A stretch of DNA of 40,135 bases from Reyranellaceae bacterium (GTDB taxonomy: Bacteria; Pseudomonadota; Alphaproteobacteria; Reyranellales; Reyranellaceae), in the NCBI GenBank assembly GCA_022844045.1, contig JALHMM010000058.1, positions 1-40,135 of the forward strand, given 5' to 3'. The notes under the pieces are model-generated. The model saw only the letters and a program-made list of their open reading frames with translations. It had not been told where the DNA came from and did no database searches. This document shows, piece after piece, positions 1-7,459 of this stretch. Each line of letters starts with the position of its first letter. The stretch's first letter is position 1. The position numbers and the translations under genes were made by a program.

Positions 1-170
1 AGGCAGGCCCCGAAACAGACCGCTGCCTAAGTCCGCTCGGCAGTGAGCCTGTGGGTTCTGTGGACAGCCGCTGAAACGCGCCTGCCCACAGAACCCACAG
101 GCCAGAAACAAAAGCAGAACCGGACATTTGATGTGCTACGAAAACCGGACATCTTTACGTGCTACCGACA
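1..170 (-). mobile_element. End of an insertion sequence whose body lies left of the window
   Basis: Positions 53-170 are a perfect reverse complement of 40018-40135. Read on the minus strand the element end begins TGTCGGTAGCACG at 170, directly after the interrupted DUF2924 coding sequence, and contains two TGTCCGGTT repeats spaced about two helical turns apart, the usual look of transposase binding sites. Bases 48-101 form a hairpin (next entry). No transposase coding sequence is recognisable in the visible part, so the family is inferred from similarity to the ISNCY-type remnant at 11990-12228, which has the same repeat architecture. Bases 1-52 hold nothing I recognise and are presumably element interior. 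Confidence 0.75.
48..101. repeat. 16-bp perfect stem hairpin inside the IS end
   Basis: CCTGTGGGTTCTGTGG at 48-63 is the exact reverse complement of 86-101, with a 22-base loop. The same hairpin is repeated at the right edge of the window, where it is cut by the window boundary. It lies inside the element, about 70 bases from its tip, and could block read-through transcription into the element or serve as a subterminal structure; the sequence does not decide between these. Confidence 0.8.
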
Positions 171-249
171 GGTCACGCCACTGCTGCTTCAGCTCGGGCG
201 TCGGTGTGGTCTTCAGCGCCGCCAGGCGGGCAAGCACGGTGTCGATCAC
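171..249 (-). pseudogene. DUF2924 protein, N-terminal fragment cut by the IS
   Basis: A GTG start at 249 is preceded by a strong ribosome binding site (GGAGGTGATC). The 26 visible codons (VIDTVLARLAALKTTPTP, then ELKQQWRDL) match the N-terminus of DUF2924 proteins, small alphaproteobacterial proteins normally encoded just upstream of a large site-specific recombinase gene. The reading frame stops matching exactly where the IS tip TGTCGG begins at 170, so the gene was interrupted by the insertion and the expected recombinase is not in this window. The function of DUF2924 is unknown. The start codon overlaps the stop of the preceding gene (GTGA). Confidence 0.75.
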
Positions 250-458
250 TGATCACCTCCGAGGTTCTCCTTCGGGGCGTCATGACCGCGTTGGTCGACC
301 GAGAAGTCGACACAACTTTCTCCATGCGGGGCGGATAAAGAACTGGACTTCCGGGCATGAAGCCGGACCAGCCCAAGAGCGAGGATTTCGCCGACCTCGC
401 TGATTCGCTCAGCTGATGAAGTCCATTCCCGCCCGGGTGGAGCTGGCATCGTCGGCAT
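246..458 (-). CDS. Small conserved hypothetical protein coupled to DUF2924
   Basis: A 70-residue product starting at ATG 458 (upstream AAAGGA) or ATG 449. The core ERISEVGEILALGLVRL followed by HARKSS resembles short proteins that I recall upstream of DUF2924 and recombinase genes in rhizobia and relatives. Its TGA stop (248-246) overlaps the DUF2924 GTG start by the four bases GTGA, an arrangement that implies translational coupling and supports both frames. No catalytic motif is visible; the first half looks helical and the tail is polar. The function is unknown, and association with a recombinase module is inferred from context only. Confidence 0.6.
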   Translation of the reverse strand: MPTMPAPPGREWTSSAERISEVGEILALGLVRLHARKSSSLSAPHGESCVDFSVDQRGHDAPKENLGGDQ

Positions 459-610
459 CGTCCTTTCAACGCCTTGATGCCCTCGCCAACGCGAAAGATA
501 CAGTAAAATCAAATCATTAGAGTACCAGAGCGACGAAGAAAGCAGTCCTTAGAAGAGGATCGTAATTCGTCTTAGGGTTGACCAGGGATTCCCGCTCGCG
601 CATGAAGTAC

Positions 611-646
611 GCTTCAGTTGTTTGCGACCAGCGCCGCAACTGAAGC
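611..646. promoter_or_regulatory. 10-bp inverted repeat upstream of the QueC-like cassette
   Basis: GCTTCAGTTG (611-620) and CAACTGAAGC (637-646) are perfect inverted copies separated by 16 bases. The repeat ends 75 bases before the ATG at 722, in the otherwise gene-free stretch 460-721. It could be an operator, possibly for the helix-turn-helix domain at the end of the QueC-like protein, or an RNA hairpin. No convincing sigma-70 promoter could be placed. Confidence 0.4.
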
Positions 647-721
647 GCGGCAGCGGGCCTTCCATGGGTCGCGCGGTGCGGTCGGGAGCCCGCTTGCTCA
701 TTGTCCTTGGGGAAGGACCGG

Positions 722-1501
722 ATGGGCCATCAGCGTCTTGGCAGGCTGCCGGGTACACGGAAGTTCCGGCAAGTCATCGATCTTATCGCGAAGGGAGCCG
801 ACGTCGCGGATATCGCGGCGGCGACCTCGATCGCTGCCGAGTCCCAGATGATCGATGCGAGCAACGACCCGGCGGTCAAGCAAGCCGTCTGGTTGCTCAC
901 GCAGATTCCGACCGCTGCGCGTTACGACGATTTCGCGGCTGAACTCAAGCGCCTCGGACTGAAAGTCGGGGATCAGCCGACGCTCATTGAGGTGGTCACC
1001 GCGGTGACTGAGGCCATCGATCGAAGCGTCAGGCAGACGGGTGGCCGAACGGACCTTGGTGAGATGGCGCAGCTCTCGGCCACCGAGAGCTTGAGTGCTG
1101 TTGCCGGACGGGAGTTATCAGACCTGTTCGGCGTTACGCCGGACAAGGTCAAATCCGCCTTCAGCGGCCTCGGAACCGAGAAGCAGTTCGCCGTCCTCGC
1201 CCGTGACTTCTTCTCGCGTCTCGCCCGTCGCCAGCTGAGCTATTTCCTCAGCCGCGAGCTGGCGCAGCATGTCGGCGCCGACCAGCGATTCCATTCGGTT
1301 CGCGAGCATCGCGATTTCGAGGAGGCCCTGGACCGCCATTGCCGAGAGACCTCCAGAATCATCAAGGAGTTCTCCGGCGAGTGGTTCTCCAAGCACACCT
1401 ATGAGGGAGGGATCACCGAGGCCAAGGCCGGCCGGTTTGTCCACATCGCCTTCAAGAAGCTTCGGGCGGAACTGCAGCAACGGAGAGAGCAAGTTGCCTG
1501 A
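722..1501 (+). CDS. MG-starting protein paired with a QueC-like enzyme (candidate defence component)
   Basis: A 259-residue soluble protein of no family I can name with certainty. The start at 722 is chosen because GGGGAAGGA lies 4-5 bases upstream; an upstream in-frame TTG at 701 lacks such support. The chosen start gives an N-terminus MGHQRLGRLPGTRKF, with glycine second. It is otherwise mostly helical and rich in Ala and charged residues, with no transmembrane segment and no nuclease, ATPase or nucleotidyltransferase motif that I can see. Its last 8 bases overlap the start of the QueC-like gene, so the two are very probably co-translated partners. In Qat and type IV CBASS, QueC-like enzymes act on a partner protein with an N-terminal Met-Gly; that comparison is from memory and the same role here is inference. 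The protein is not recognisably QatB or a CD-NTase. Confidence 0.7.
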   Translation: MGHQRLGRLPGTRKFRQVIDLIAKGADVADIAAATSIAAESQMIDASNDPAVKQAVWLLTQIPTAARYDDFAAELKRLGLKVGDQPTLIEVVTAVTEAIDRSVRQTGGRTDLGEMAQLSATESLSAVAGRELSDLFGVTPDKVKSAFSGLGTEKQFAVLARDFFSRLARRQLSYFLSRELAQHVGADQRFHSVREHRDFEEALDRHCRETSRIIKEFSGEWFSKHTYEGGITEAKAGRFVHIAFKKLRAELQQRREQVA

Positions 1502-3446
1502 ACGATTAGTGGTCTGCGGCGGGCTGCCTGCGCCTCGGAATGCGTCGGCCAACACGTTGCGACTCGACGTCAACGCGCCTCCGAAGTCGCCGAACAAGGT
1601 CAACCTTGAACTCGCCGATCTTGCGGCAACCCTCGCTGACAACATTCCCGATGTCCTCACCGACATGCTGGAGATCGCGGCCTACGTCTATTGCGCCGAT
1701 CAGTTCACGAGCCGCGGCTCCGACTTGATGACGAACATGGGCGCGGAGTGGCGACGGCGGTTTCGCTTCAAGATCCCGGTGCGATGCCCCGACGTCTGGG
1801 GCAGTGCCGACGTCCATGATGCACTGGTCGAGACGCTCAGTTTCTTGACCGAGCACGAGTTTGCTTTCGAGTTCGTCGCGCAAACCACAGTCACCGGTAT
1901 CCAGCCCTATCTTGGGTTCAGTGATCCCGATGCCCAGGCCATCGTGCCCGATGAGGTCATCCTGCTCTCGGGCGGACTGGACTCACTTGCCGGCGCGGTC
2001 GAGGCCTTGATTGGAAGCAAAAGGAAGGTGGTCCTTGTCAGCCACCAAGCCTCGAAGATGATCGCCTCCAAGCAGAAAAACCTTGTCGCTGCGCTACGTC
2101 ACCGCGCAGACAGCGGGCAGCTCTTCCACGTTCCCGTCACCATCAACAAGGGCCAGGAGGAGGCGGTCGAGTTCACTCAGAGGTCGCGATCCCTTCTCTT
2201 CGCCACGCTCGGCGTCGTTATTGCGCGGATGTTCGGAAGGAGAACGCTCAGCTTCTACGAAAACGGCATCGTCAGCTTCAATCTCCCGATCACCGAGCAC
2301 GTCCTCGGCGCCAGGGCGAGCCGCACGACCCATTCCCGCGTGCTCGTCGAGTGCGGCCGACTCTTCTCGCTTCTGCTGCCGGACACGATCCACGTGGAGA
2401 ACCCCTTCATGTGGAAGACCAAGAGCGAGGTGGTCCGCATCCTTGCCGACCGCGGATGCGCCGATCTCATCACCGAAACACTGAGCTGCACGAGGGTCCG
2501 CGAAGCCACCCGGCGGAAGCGTCATTGCGGCACCTGCTCGCAATGCGTCGATCGCCGCTTTGGCATTCTGGCCGCGTATCTGGGCGAGTACGAGCCGAAT
2601 GACTTGTATGCTGTGGACCTCTTTCTGGGCGAGCACAGTGCCGGACCCGACCTGGCAATGGTCGAGTCCTACGTTTTGCGAGCGCAGAAACTGGCGACCA
2701 TGTCCGAGCAAGCATTCTACGCCACGTATGGTCAGATCTTCCGCGCCTTGCCATACCTTCCGGGCTCGCAGGACGACAATGCCCGACGTATCCATGATCT
2801 CCATAGGCGTCACGGCAATCAGGTCGTCGAGGTCGTCGATCGCGAGCTCAAGAACAACGCCAGCCTCGTCCAGGCGCTGTCGCTGCCGGACACCTCTCTG
2901 TTGGCGATGATCCTGTCGCCGATCGCGAAGCAGCCCGACTACGCCGATCCCATCGAAAGCGAGGCGCCAGCTTCCGCTCAGGCGGCGATCGATCCCCCGA
3001 TTCCCGCTCGCCCGCCACTGATGTTTGCGTTGGAGCCCGGCGGGCGAACGGTCCTCTTTCGCGGGGGTCCGAAGCTTACGGGCAGGGCCTATGACCTTAT
3101 TGAGGAGCTGTTTCGGGAGTTCGAGGAGGACATCGAGGCGGGCATACCGAAGGCCGAGTTTCGATTCGTCAAAGCGGAAGTTTTGGCCGAGCGTCTCGGG
3201 ATCGAGGAGCAGACTCTTCGGAAGCGCGTTTCCCGTGCCCGCAAGAGTCTTGAGAAGCAGTTCCTGGAATGCTCCGGCGTCCAGTTGGACGACGACGACG
3301 TTATCGAGAACGACGAGTGGAAGGGCTACCGCATCAATCCCTACCTGCTGCTCGTCAACCCCTCGCAGCTGCAAGCGGACGCCGTGTCTTCAACGATGTC
3401 ACAAGTCGACGAGGCACCTGTCACAACTCTCGCCACCACGCATTGA
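1494..3446 (+). CDS. QueC-like PP-loop enzyme with C-terminal helix-turn-helix
   Basis: A 650-residue protein starting at TTG 1494, with GGAGAG at 1482-1487 and an 8-base overlap with the previous gene. Residues 1-155 are an N-terminal extension (PERLVVCGGL at the start). Residues 159-164 are SGGLDS, the ATP-pyrophosphatase PP-loop. Cys332, Cys345, Cys348 and Cys351 form the QueC-type zinc site (C-x12-C-x2-C-x2-C). QueC makes preQ0 (7-cyano-7-deazaguanine), but standalone QueC is only about 230 residues; the long extensions and the lack of queC, D, E or F neighbours argue against queuosine synthesis. Residues about 562-592 (AERLGIEEQTLRKRVSRA) look like a sigma-region-4 or winged helix-turn-helix. 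It is most like QatC or Cap9-type defence enzymes; that assignment is inference. Confidence 0.85.
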   Translation: MPERLVVCGGLPAPRNASANTLRLDVNAPPKSPNKVNLELADLAATLADNIPDVLTDMLEIAAYVYCADQFTSRGSDLMTNMGAEWRRRFRFKIPVRCPDVWGSADVHDALVETLSFLTEHEFAFEFVAQTTVTGIQPYLGFSDPDAQAIVPDEVILLSGGLDSLAGAVEALIGSKRKVVLVSHQASKMIASKQKNLVAALRHRADSGQLFHVPVTINKGQEEAVEFTQRSRSLLFATLGVVIARMFGRRTLSFYENGIVSFNLPITEHVLGARASRTTHSRVLVECGRLFSLLLPDTIHVENPFMWKTKSEVVRILADRGCADLITETLSCTRVREATRRKRHCGTCSQCVDRRFGILAAYLGEYEPNDLYAVDLFLGEHSAGPDLAMVESYVLRAQKLATMSEQAFYATYGQIFRALPYLPGSQDDNARRIHDLHRRHGNQVVEVVDRELKNNASLVQALSLPDTSLLAMILSPIAKQPDYADPIESEAPASAQAAIDPPIPARPPLMFALEPGGRTVLFRGGPKLTGRAYDLIEELFREFEEDIEAGIPKAEFRFVKAEVLAERLGIEEQTLRKRVSRARKSLEKQFLECSGVQLDDDDVIENDEWKGYRINPYLLLVNPSQLQADAVSSTMSQVDEAPVTTLATTH

Positions 3447-3584
3447 AATCGCCGACGTCTGAGCGACCGCGCGGTCACAACTTTTACATGGACCGCACAT
3501 ATCCCCCGCGCGCCGCCTGAGCGACGTTCTCCGCGAAGTCCCCACAGCCGATTCCAAGTCTGGCGAATCGGAGCGAAACTCGCG

Positions 3585-3863
3585 GTGAAACGTATGCCTC
3601 AAAGCGCAGCCATGAATCGGGCCGCCTCCGGCTCGGCAATCCCAGACCGCCCTATTCGGCATCTCAATCAGGTCGAGCTCGCTCGCCGCTGGAGCATCAG
3701 CCCGCGCACCCTGGAACGCTGGAGGTGGCTCAGCCAGGGGCCGCATTACCTCAAGATCGGGGGCCGCGTTGTTTACCGGCTGGATGACATCGAGGCGTTT
3801 GAGGCCCAGCAGCTCCGCTCCTCGCCGGCGGCGAACGCGGCATGGCACGCGAGCCATGCTTGA
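3585..3863 (+). CDS. Helix-turn-helix protein, AlpA/excisionase-like
   Basis: Up to 92 residues from GTG 3585, with ATG codons at 3594 and 3612 as alternative starts; no ribosome binding site decides between them. Residues about 27-75 (ARRWSISPRTLERWRW, then HYLKIGGRVVYRLDDIEAF) are a typical MerR-superfamily DNA-binding fold as found in AlpA and excisionases (helix-turn-helix followed by the conserved G-x-V-x-Y wing and DI-E segment). Such proteins direct excision or activate integrase genes in phage satellites and integrative elements. The gene sits immediately upstream of a P4-type primase, which fits. No integrase is present in the window. Confidence 0.8.
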   Translation: MKRMPQSAAMNRAASGSAIPDRPIRHLNQVELARRWSISPRTLERWRWLSQGPHYLKIGGRVVYRLDDIEAFEAQQLRSSPAANAAWHASHA

Positions 3864-3877
3864 GCCGGCCGCGATCG

Positions 3878-6193
3878 ATGACCGACGCAGCAGGCGCCGC
3901 CCCGCTCGCTCCCGATGCCCGGATGATCGCCGTCTTCGCGGCTTCCCTCTTCGACTCTTCCGAAGGCTGGGTTGCTGTGCGGGCGTTTCCCGAGAAAGGC
4001 GATGCAAGCCGACTGCCGAGCACGCCCTTCCTCCCCGCGGGCGCCGATCTCGGGGCCAGGCTTATCGAGGAGGTGGAGAAAGCGACGAGGAAGGGGCTCG
4101 CCGTCTACGTCGTGCCTGGGACAGTCGTGGCAGTGGGCAAGGCCAAGGCTGCCGATGTCGTGGCCATCGAAACCATCCTCGTCGACCTCGATCAGGGCGA
4201 CATCGCTGCGAAGCGGGAGCACCTCGTTCACCATCTTGGCCCTCCCAGCCTCGAGGTGACGTCCGGTGGTGTCAATCCCGACGGCCAGGACCGCCTGCAT
4301 CTCTATTGGAAGCTGAACAAGCCCGCCACCGACGCCGATGTTGGCAAGGTGTGTGAACTCCGGGGCGCGATCGCCGCGAAGGTCGGCGGCGACCCATCCT
4401 TCCGCTCGGCGCACCAGCCGATCCGCGTGGCCGGGTCGATCTACCGCAAGGGCGGCGCCGAGCGGCTCGTCGCAATCCAAGCCCTACGGCAGGAGCACTA
4501 CGACCTTGCCGACTTCGTCGAACGCGTCGCGAACATGCCGACCATGGACGGCGTGACCGGCGCAGGAGAAGTCAGGCCGGCCAAACAGGGAAAGGTGGTC
4601 GAGCTCTTCGCCCGTGAAGTCCGGGAAGGTGGTGTCGACGGCGTCACCCGCTTCGACGCGCTCAGCCGCATCATCGGCTACTGGATTCGCCGCTATCGCG
4701 ACGGCCACGTCACCCGCGAACAGGCGTGGGAGGAGATCGTCGCCTACAACGAGGCTCGCATCGTCCCGCCGTGGCCGGTGGACCGGCTGAAGCAGGAGGC
4801 GCACCGCCTTTGGGAACGCGACGCCGAGCAGCGGGAGACGAATGACGGTGGTGCCGGCGGAGATGACGCCGGGCCGAAACAGATCACCGAGGACGCCCTC
4901 GCCCTCGAGTTCACCGGCCGCCATGGTCGGGACTGGGCCTACGTCGCGGTCTGGGGACAATGGCTGGTCTGGACCAGCACCCGGTGGGAGCGCGAGACGA
5001 CCCTTCGCGCCTTCGACCTCGCTCGTCTCGTCTGTCGGGATTCTGCCGAACAATGCGGGCGGCCGGCCCACAAGAAGAAGATCGCGAGCGCATCAACGGT
5101 CGCCGCGGTCGAGCGCCTGGCACGTGCCGACCGGATGCACGCGGCGGAACCCGATCGGTGGGACCGTGATCCGTGGCTCCTGAACACGCCGGGCGGCGTG
5201 GTCGACCTCGGGACGGGCAGGCTCCAGGATCACGACCGGAAGCTGGCCATGACGAAGATCGCCACGGCGACGCCGGTCGAGCTTTGTCCGACGTGGCTGG
5301 CGTTCCTGGCGACCATCACCGTCGGAGACATCGAACTCCAGGCCTATCTCCAGCGCGTGGTCGGCTACTGCCTGACCGGCGTCACGACCGAGCACGCGAT
5401 GTTCTTTCTCTACGGCACCGGGGCCAACGGCAAGTCGGTCTTCGTCAACACCCTATCGACCATCCTCGGCGACTACGCGACGACGGCGCCGATGGACATG
5501 TTCATGGCGTCGACCGGAGAACGGCATCCGACCGACATGGCCGGGCTTCGCGGCGCACGGCTCGTTGCGGCGATTGAGACGGAGCAGGGGCGGCGCTGGG
5601 CCGAGAGCAAGCTCAAGGCGCTCACCGGTGGCGACAAGATCACCGCCCGCTTCATGCGCCAGGACTTCTTTGAGTTCGTTCCCCAGTTCAAGCTGATCGT
5701 CGCCGGCAACCACAAGCCCTCTATCCGGAACGTCGACGAGGCGATGCGCCGACGTCTGCACCTGATCCCGTTTACTGTGACGATCCCGCCCGCGAAGCGC
5801 GACCAGACGCTTCCCGAGCGACTGCTCGCCGAAAGTGAAGGCATCCTCGCCTGGGCGGTCGAGGGCTGTCTCGAATGGCAGCGGGTCGGGCTCAAGCCTC
5901 CCGCTGCCGTCTCCTCCGCTACCAACGAGTACTTCGAGGCCGAGGATGCCCTCGGACGGTGGTTGGAGGAATGCTGCGAACGCGGCGCCGCCTACAGCGA
6001 AACCGCGGCCGCTCTCTTCGCTGCCTGGAAGTCCTGGGCCGACGCGAGTGGCGAGTATGCCGGCTCCAAGAAACGGTTCTCGGAGAACCTCACCTCCCGC
6101 GGTTTCGATCCCTACCGCGATCGTTCGGCCCGCGGCTTTCGGGGACTGCGGCTTCGCGAAGGCAGCCGCGGCACCACCGGCATGGAGTCCTAG
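3878..6193 (+). CDS. P4-family phage/plasmid primase-helicase
   Basis: About 771 residues from ATG 3878 (MTDAAGAAPL); an in-frame ATG at 3842 would overlap the preceding gene and add 12 residues. The N-terminal third contains the primase-type core (TILVDLDQGD around residue 100, and DRLHLYWKL followed by the SAHQPIRVAGS segment typical of RepB-like and archaeo-eukaryotic primase folds). The C-terminal half is the D5_N plus superfamily 3 helicase region, with Walker A GTGANGKS near residue 512 and the later LIVAGNHKP sensor segment followed by RRRLHLIPF. Such proteins prime and unwind DNA to replicate phage satellites and small plasmids. It is intact and is the core of the mobile element that brought genes 3585-8300. 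Confidence 0.93.
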   Translation: MTDAAGAAPLAPDARMIAVFAASLFDSSEGWVAVRAFPEKGDASRLPSTPFLPAGADLGARLIEEVEKATRKGLAVYVVPGTVVAVGKAKAADVVAIETILVDLDQGDIAAKREHLVHHLGPPSLEVTSGGVNPDGQDRLHLYWKLNKPATDADVGKVCELRGAIAAKVGGDPSFRSAHQPIRVAGSIYRKGGAERLVAIQALRQEHYDLADFVERVANMPTMDGVTGAGEVRPAKQGKVVELFAREVREGGVDGVTRFDALSRIIGYWIRRYRDGHVTREQAWEEIVAYNEARIVPPWPVDRLKQEAHRLWERDAEQRETNDGGAGGDDAGPKQITEDALALEFTGRHGRDWAYVAVWGQWLVWTSTRWERETTLRAFDLARLVCRDSAEQCGRPAHKKKIASASTVAAVERLARADRMHAAEPDRWDRDPWLLNTPGGVVDLGTGRLQDHDRKLAMTKIATATPVELCPTWLAFLATITVGDIELQAYLQRVVGYCLTGVTTEHAMFFLYGTGANGKSVFVNTLSTILGDYATTAPMDMFMASTGERHPTDMAGLRGARLVAAIETEQGRRWAESKLKALTGGDKITARFMRQDFFEFVPQFKLIVAGNHKPSIRNVDEAMRRRLHLIPFTVTIPPAKRDQTLPERLLAESEGILAWAVEGCLEWQRVGLKPPAAVSSATNEYFEAEDALGRWLEECCERGAAYSETAAALFAAWKSWADASGEYAGSKKRFSENLTSRGFDPYRDRSARGFRGLRLREGSRGTTGMES

Positions 6194-6214
6194 CCCATGA
6201 CCTCGAACCACCCT

Positions 6215-6313
6215 GTGACGGATGTGACGGGTTCTTTCGTTGGACCGTTACGCGCGTGCGCGCACGTACGCGCGCGTGACGGCGATAACGAAGGGATGCG
6301 TCACATCCGTCAC
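6215..6313. other. Long interrupted palindrome with a 30-bp alternating purine-pyrimidine tract (candidate origin or control site)
   Basis: GTGACGGATGTGACG (6215-6229) is the exact reverse complement of 6299-6313, and the inner flanks TTCGTT and AACGAA also pair. Between them, 6249-6278 alternates pyrimidine and purine without a break (TACGCGCGTGCG onward), a sequence prone to left-handed DNA. The structure fills the 140-base gap between the primase-helicase and DUF6362 genes. In satellite-type elements the origin often lies beside the primase gene, so an origin or a transcription control site is plausible; this is inference. Confidence 0.55.
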
Positions 6314-6333
6314 GCCTTCCAATCCGGAGGTAG

Positions 6334-6837
6334 ATGATGCCTGACATCCACTGGACCGTAACGATGGTCGAGGAGCGGTTCGTCGACGCCGCCGACACCA
6401 TGAAGCGGCTGCCGGACGTCCATGTGCCGGGCCACTTCAACACGTGGCCAAAGATGCTCTACGAGTTCTCGGACCTCGTCGGGCAGGAACCGCCCGGCTT
6501 CACCCGGGTCAGGCCGACGGCCGGGGCGATCTCCCGGATGGAGGAGACGCTCGACTGGTTGAAGTGGCTGGAGCCGGCCGACCGCAAGATCGTCTGGCGC
6601 CGTGCGCTGGGAGAGCCGTGGAAGCAGGTTTGCTTCAAGGCGGGGCTGAAGCGTGCTGCCGCCCACGAGCACTGGGTCTATGCCCTCTGCATCATCGCGG
6701 CCCGACTGAGCGGGAAGAGGGTGCCGTCGAACATGTCAAAGAGGCGGTTCATCGAGACGTCGCTCGCCACCGATGCAGCGAAGCTCAGCGAAAATGATCT
6801 GCAAGACACTTTTCGCACGGACAGAATCGGCATCTGA
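6334..6837 (+). CDS. DUF6362 family protein
   Basis: 167 residues, with GGAGG at 6326-6330 and ATG at 6334 (or 6337). The recognisable core, TLDWLKWLEPADRKIVW followed by RRALGEPWKQVCFKAGL, is characteristic of DUF6362 proteins of alphaproteobacterial prophages and integrated elements. The segment PWKQVCFKAGLKRAAAHEHW has the look of a helix-turn-helix similar to sigma region 4, so DNA binding is likely, but no role has been established that I know of. In prophages it usually stands between replication genes and a ParB-like/methyltransferase or terminase gene, exactly as here. Confidence 0.8.
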   Translation: MMPDIHWTVTMVEERFVDAADTMKRLPDVHVPGHFNTWPKMLYEFSDLVGQEPPGFTRVRPTAGAISRMEETLDWLKWLEPADRKIVWRRALGEPWKQVCFKAGLKRAAAHEHWVYALCIIAARLSGKRVPSNMSKRRFIETSLATDAAKLSENDLQDTFRTDRIGI

Positions 6838-6944
6838 CGCTATGTTTCGGGTCAGGCTCGCGAGAGGCGCGTCTGAACATACACTCCACTTCGGCTCGCG
6901 CCCCGGTCCTTGATTCCACACCAGACCCGCTTCGGAGATCGCAG

Positions 6945-7196
6945 ATGGACAACGAGGACGGAAGCGCGCTGAACGAGCTCGAACGTCAGGTTCGTGACGC
7001 TCTGAAGGCGAAGCTGGGTGCGCTCGCAACGATCACGAAATTGAAACAGAACGGCGACGTGGTCGATGTTCACATCGTCTCACCAGCCGACTTCAACAGG
7101 GCGGCGGGTATCCTCGAAGCGTCGGCAGGACAGATCGCAGCCAGTGCGAAATGCGAGTTGCGCGTGACCCTGTCAACGAGTTGGCGTCCGAGCTGA
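6945..7196 (+). CDS. Small hypothetical protein
   Basis: An 83-residue protein starting at ATG 6945, with GGAG about ten bases upstream. It is acidic at the N-terminus (MDNEDGSALNELE), then amphipathic, with no cysteine pair, membrane segment or known motif. It lies in the replication module, on the same strand as its neighbours. I do not recognise the family; coding status rests on the start signal, position and even codon use. Confidence 0.5.
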   Translation: MDNEDGSALNELERQVRDALKAKLGALATITKLKQNGDVVDVHIVSPADFNRAAGILEASAGQIAASAKCELRVTLSTSWRPS

Positions 7197-7246
7197 TTGG
7201 ACCCATCCGAAGCGTCGTTGTCAGGATCCACGGGTCCTCCCTGGGT

Positions 7247-7430
7247 GGTAACCTATGCTGGGGGCATTGGCGCGATTGTTCGCCACTGACAGACGAAAAA
7301 TTTGGGTTACCGCCCCTGCCGGTTACCACCCCGACAATTGGCGTCTACGGGCGCCACAGTCGCGGAACGGCTGGCTTTTCGAGATCGGGGCGAGTGGTAA
7401 CCCAACGTGGTAACCGCCGCGCAGGTTACC
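7247..7430. repeat. Iteron-like cluster: six copies of GGTNACC (consensus GGTTACCRCCCC)
   Basis: The heptamer GGTAACC or GGTTACC occurs at 7247, 7305, 7321, 7396, 7409 and 7424. In the direction reading GGTTACC, the 3' flank is usually RCCCC or close to it (7305, 7321 and 7424 on the plus strand; 7247, 7396 and 7409 on the minus strand with looser flanks). The cluster fills the only long gene-free gap (7197-7459) of the replication module, just before the ParB-like gene. It could be a set of iterons, a ParB-like binding site or an operator array. Confidence 0.6.
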
Positions 7431-7459
7431 GCCCCTAACGAGACTCGTCAGAACCGACC

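Noticed and set aside
701..721. TTG at 701 as start of the MG protein
   Set aside because: ATG 722 has a much better ribosome binding site; the seven extra residues do not look like family sequence.
2094..3374. 426-residue open frame on the minus strand
   Set aside because: It lies antisense to the QueC-like gene, is low in recognisable motifs and is explained by the GC-rich third positions of the real gene.
1494..3446. Housekeeping QueC for queuosine synthesis
   Set aside because: The protein is nearly three times the length of QueC, has a fused DNA-binding tail and has no queuosine genes nearby.
3842..3877. ATG 3842 as the start of the primase
   Set aside because: It lies inside the excisionase-like gene and the 12 added residues do not match; 3878 is preferred though its ribosome binding site is weak.
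7247..7430. CRISPR array
   Set aside because: The repeats are seven to twelve bases, in both orientations and irregularly spaced, and no cas gene is present.
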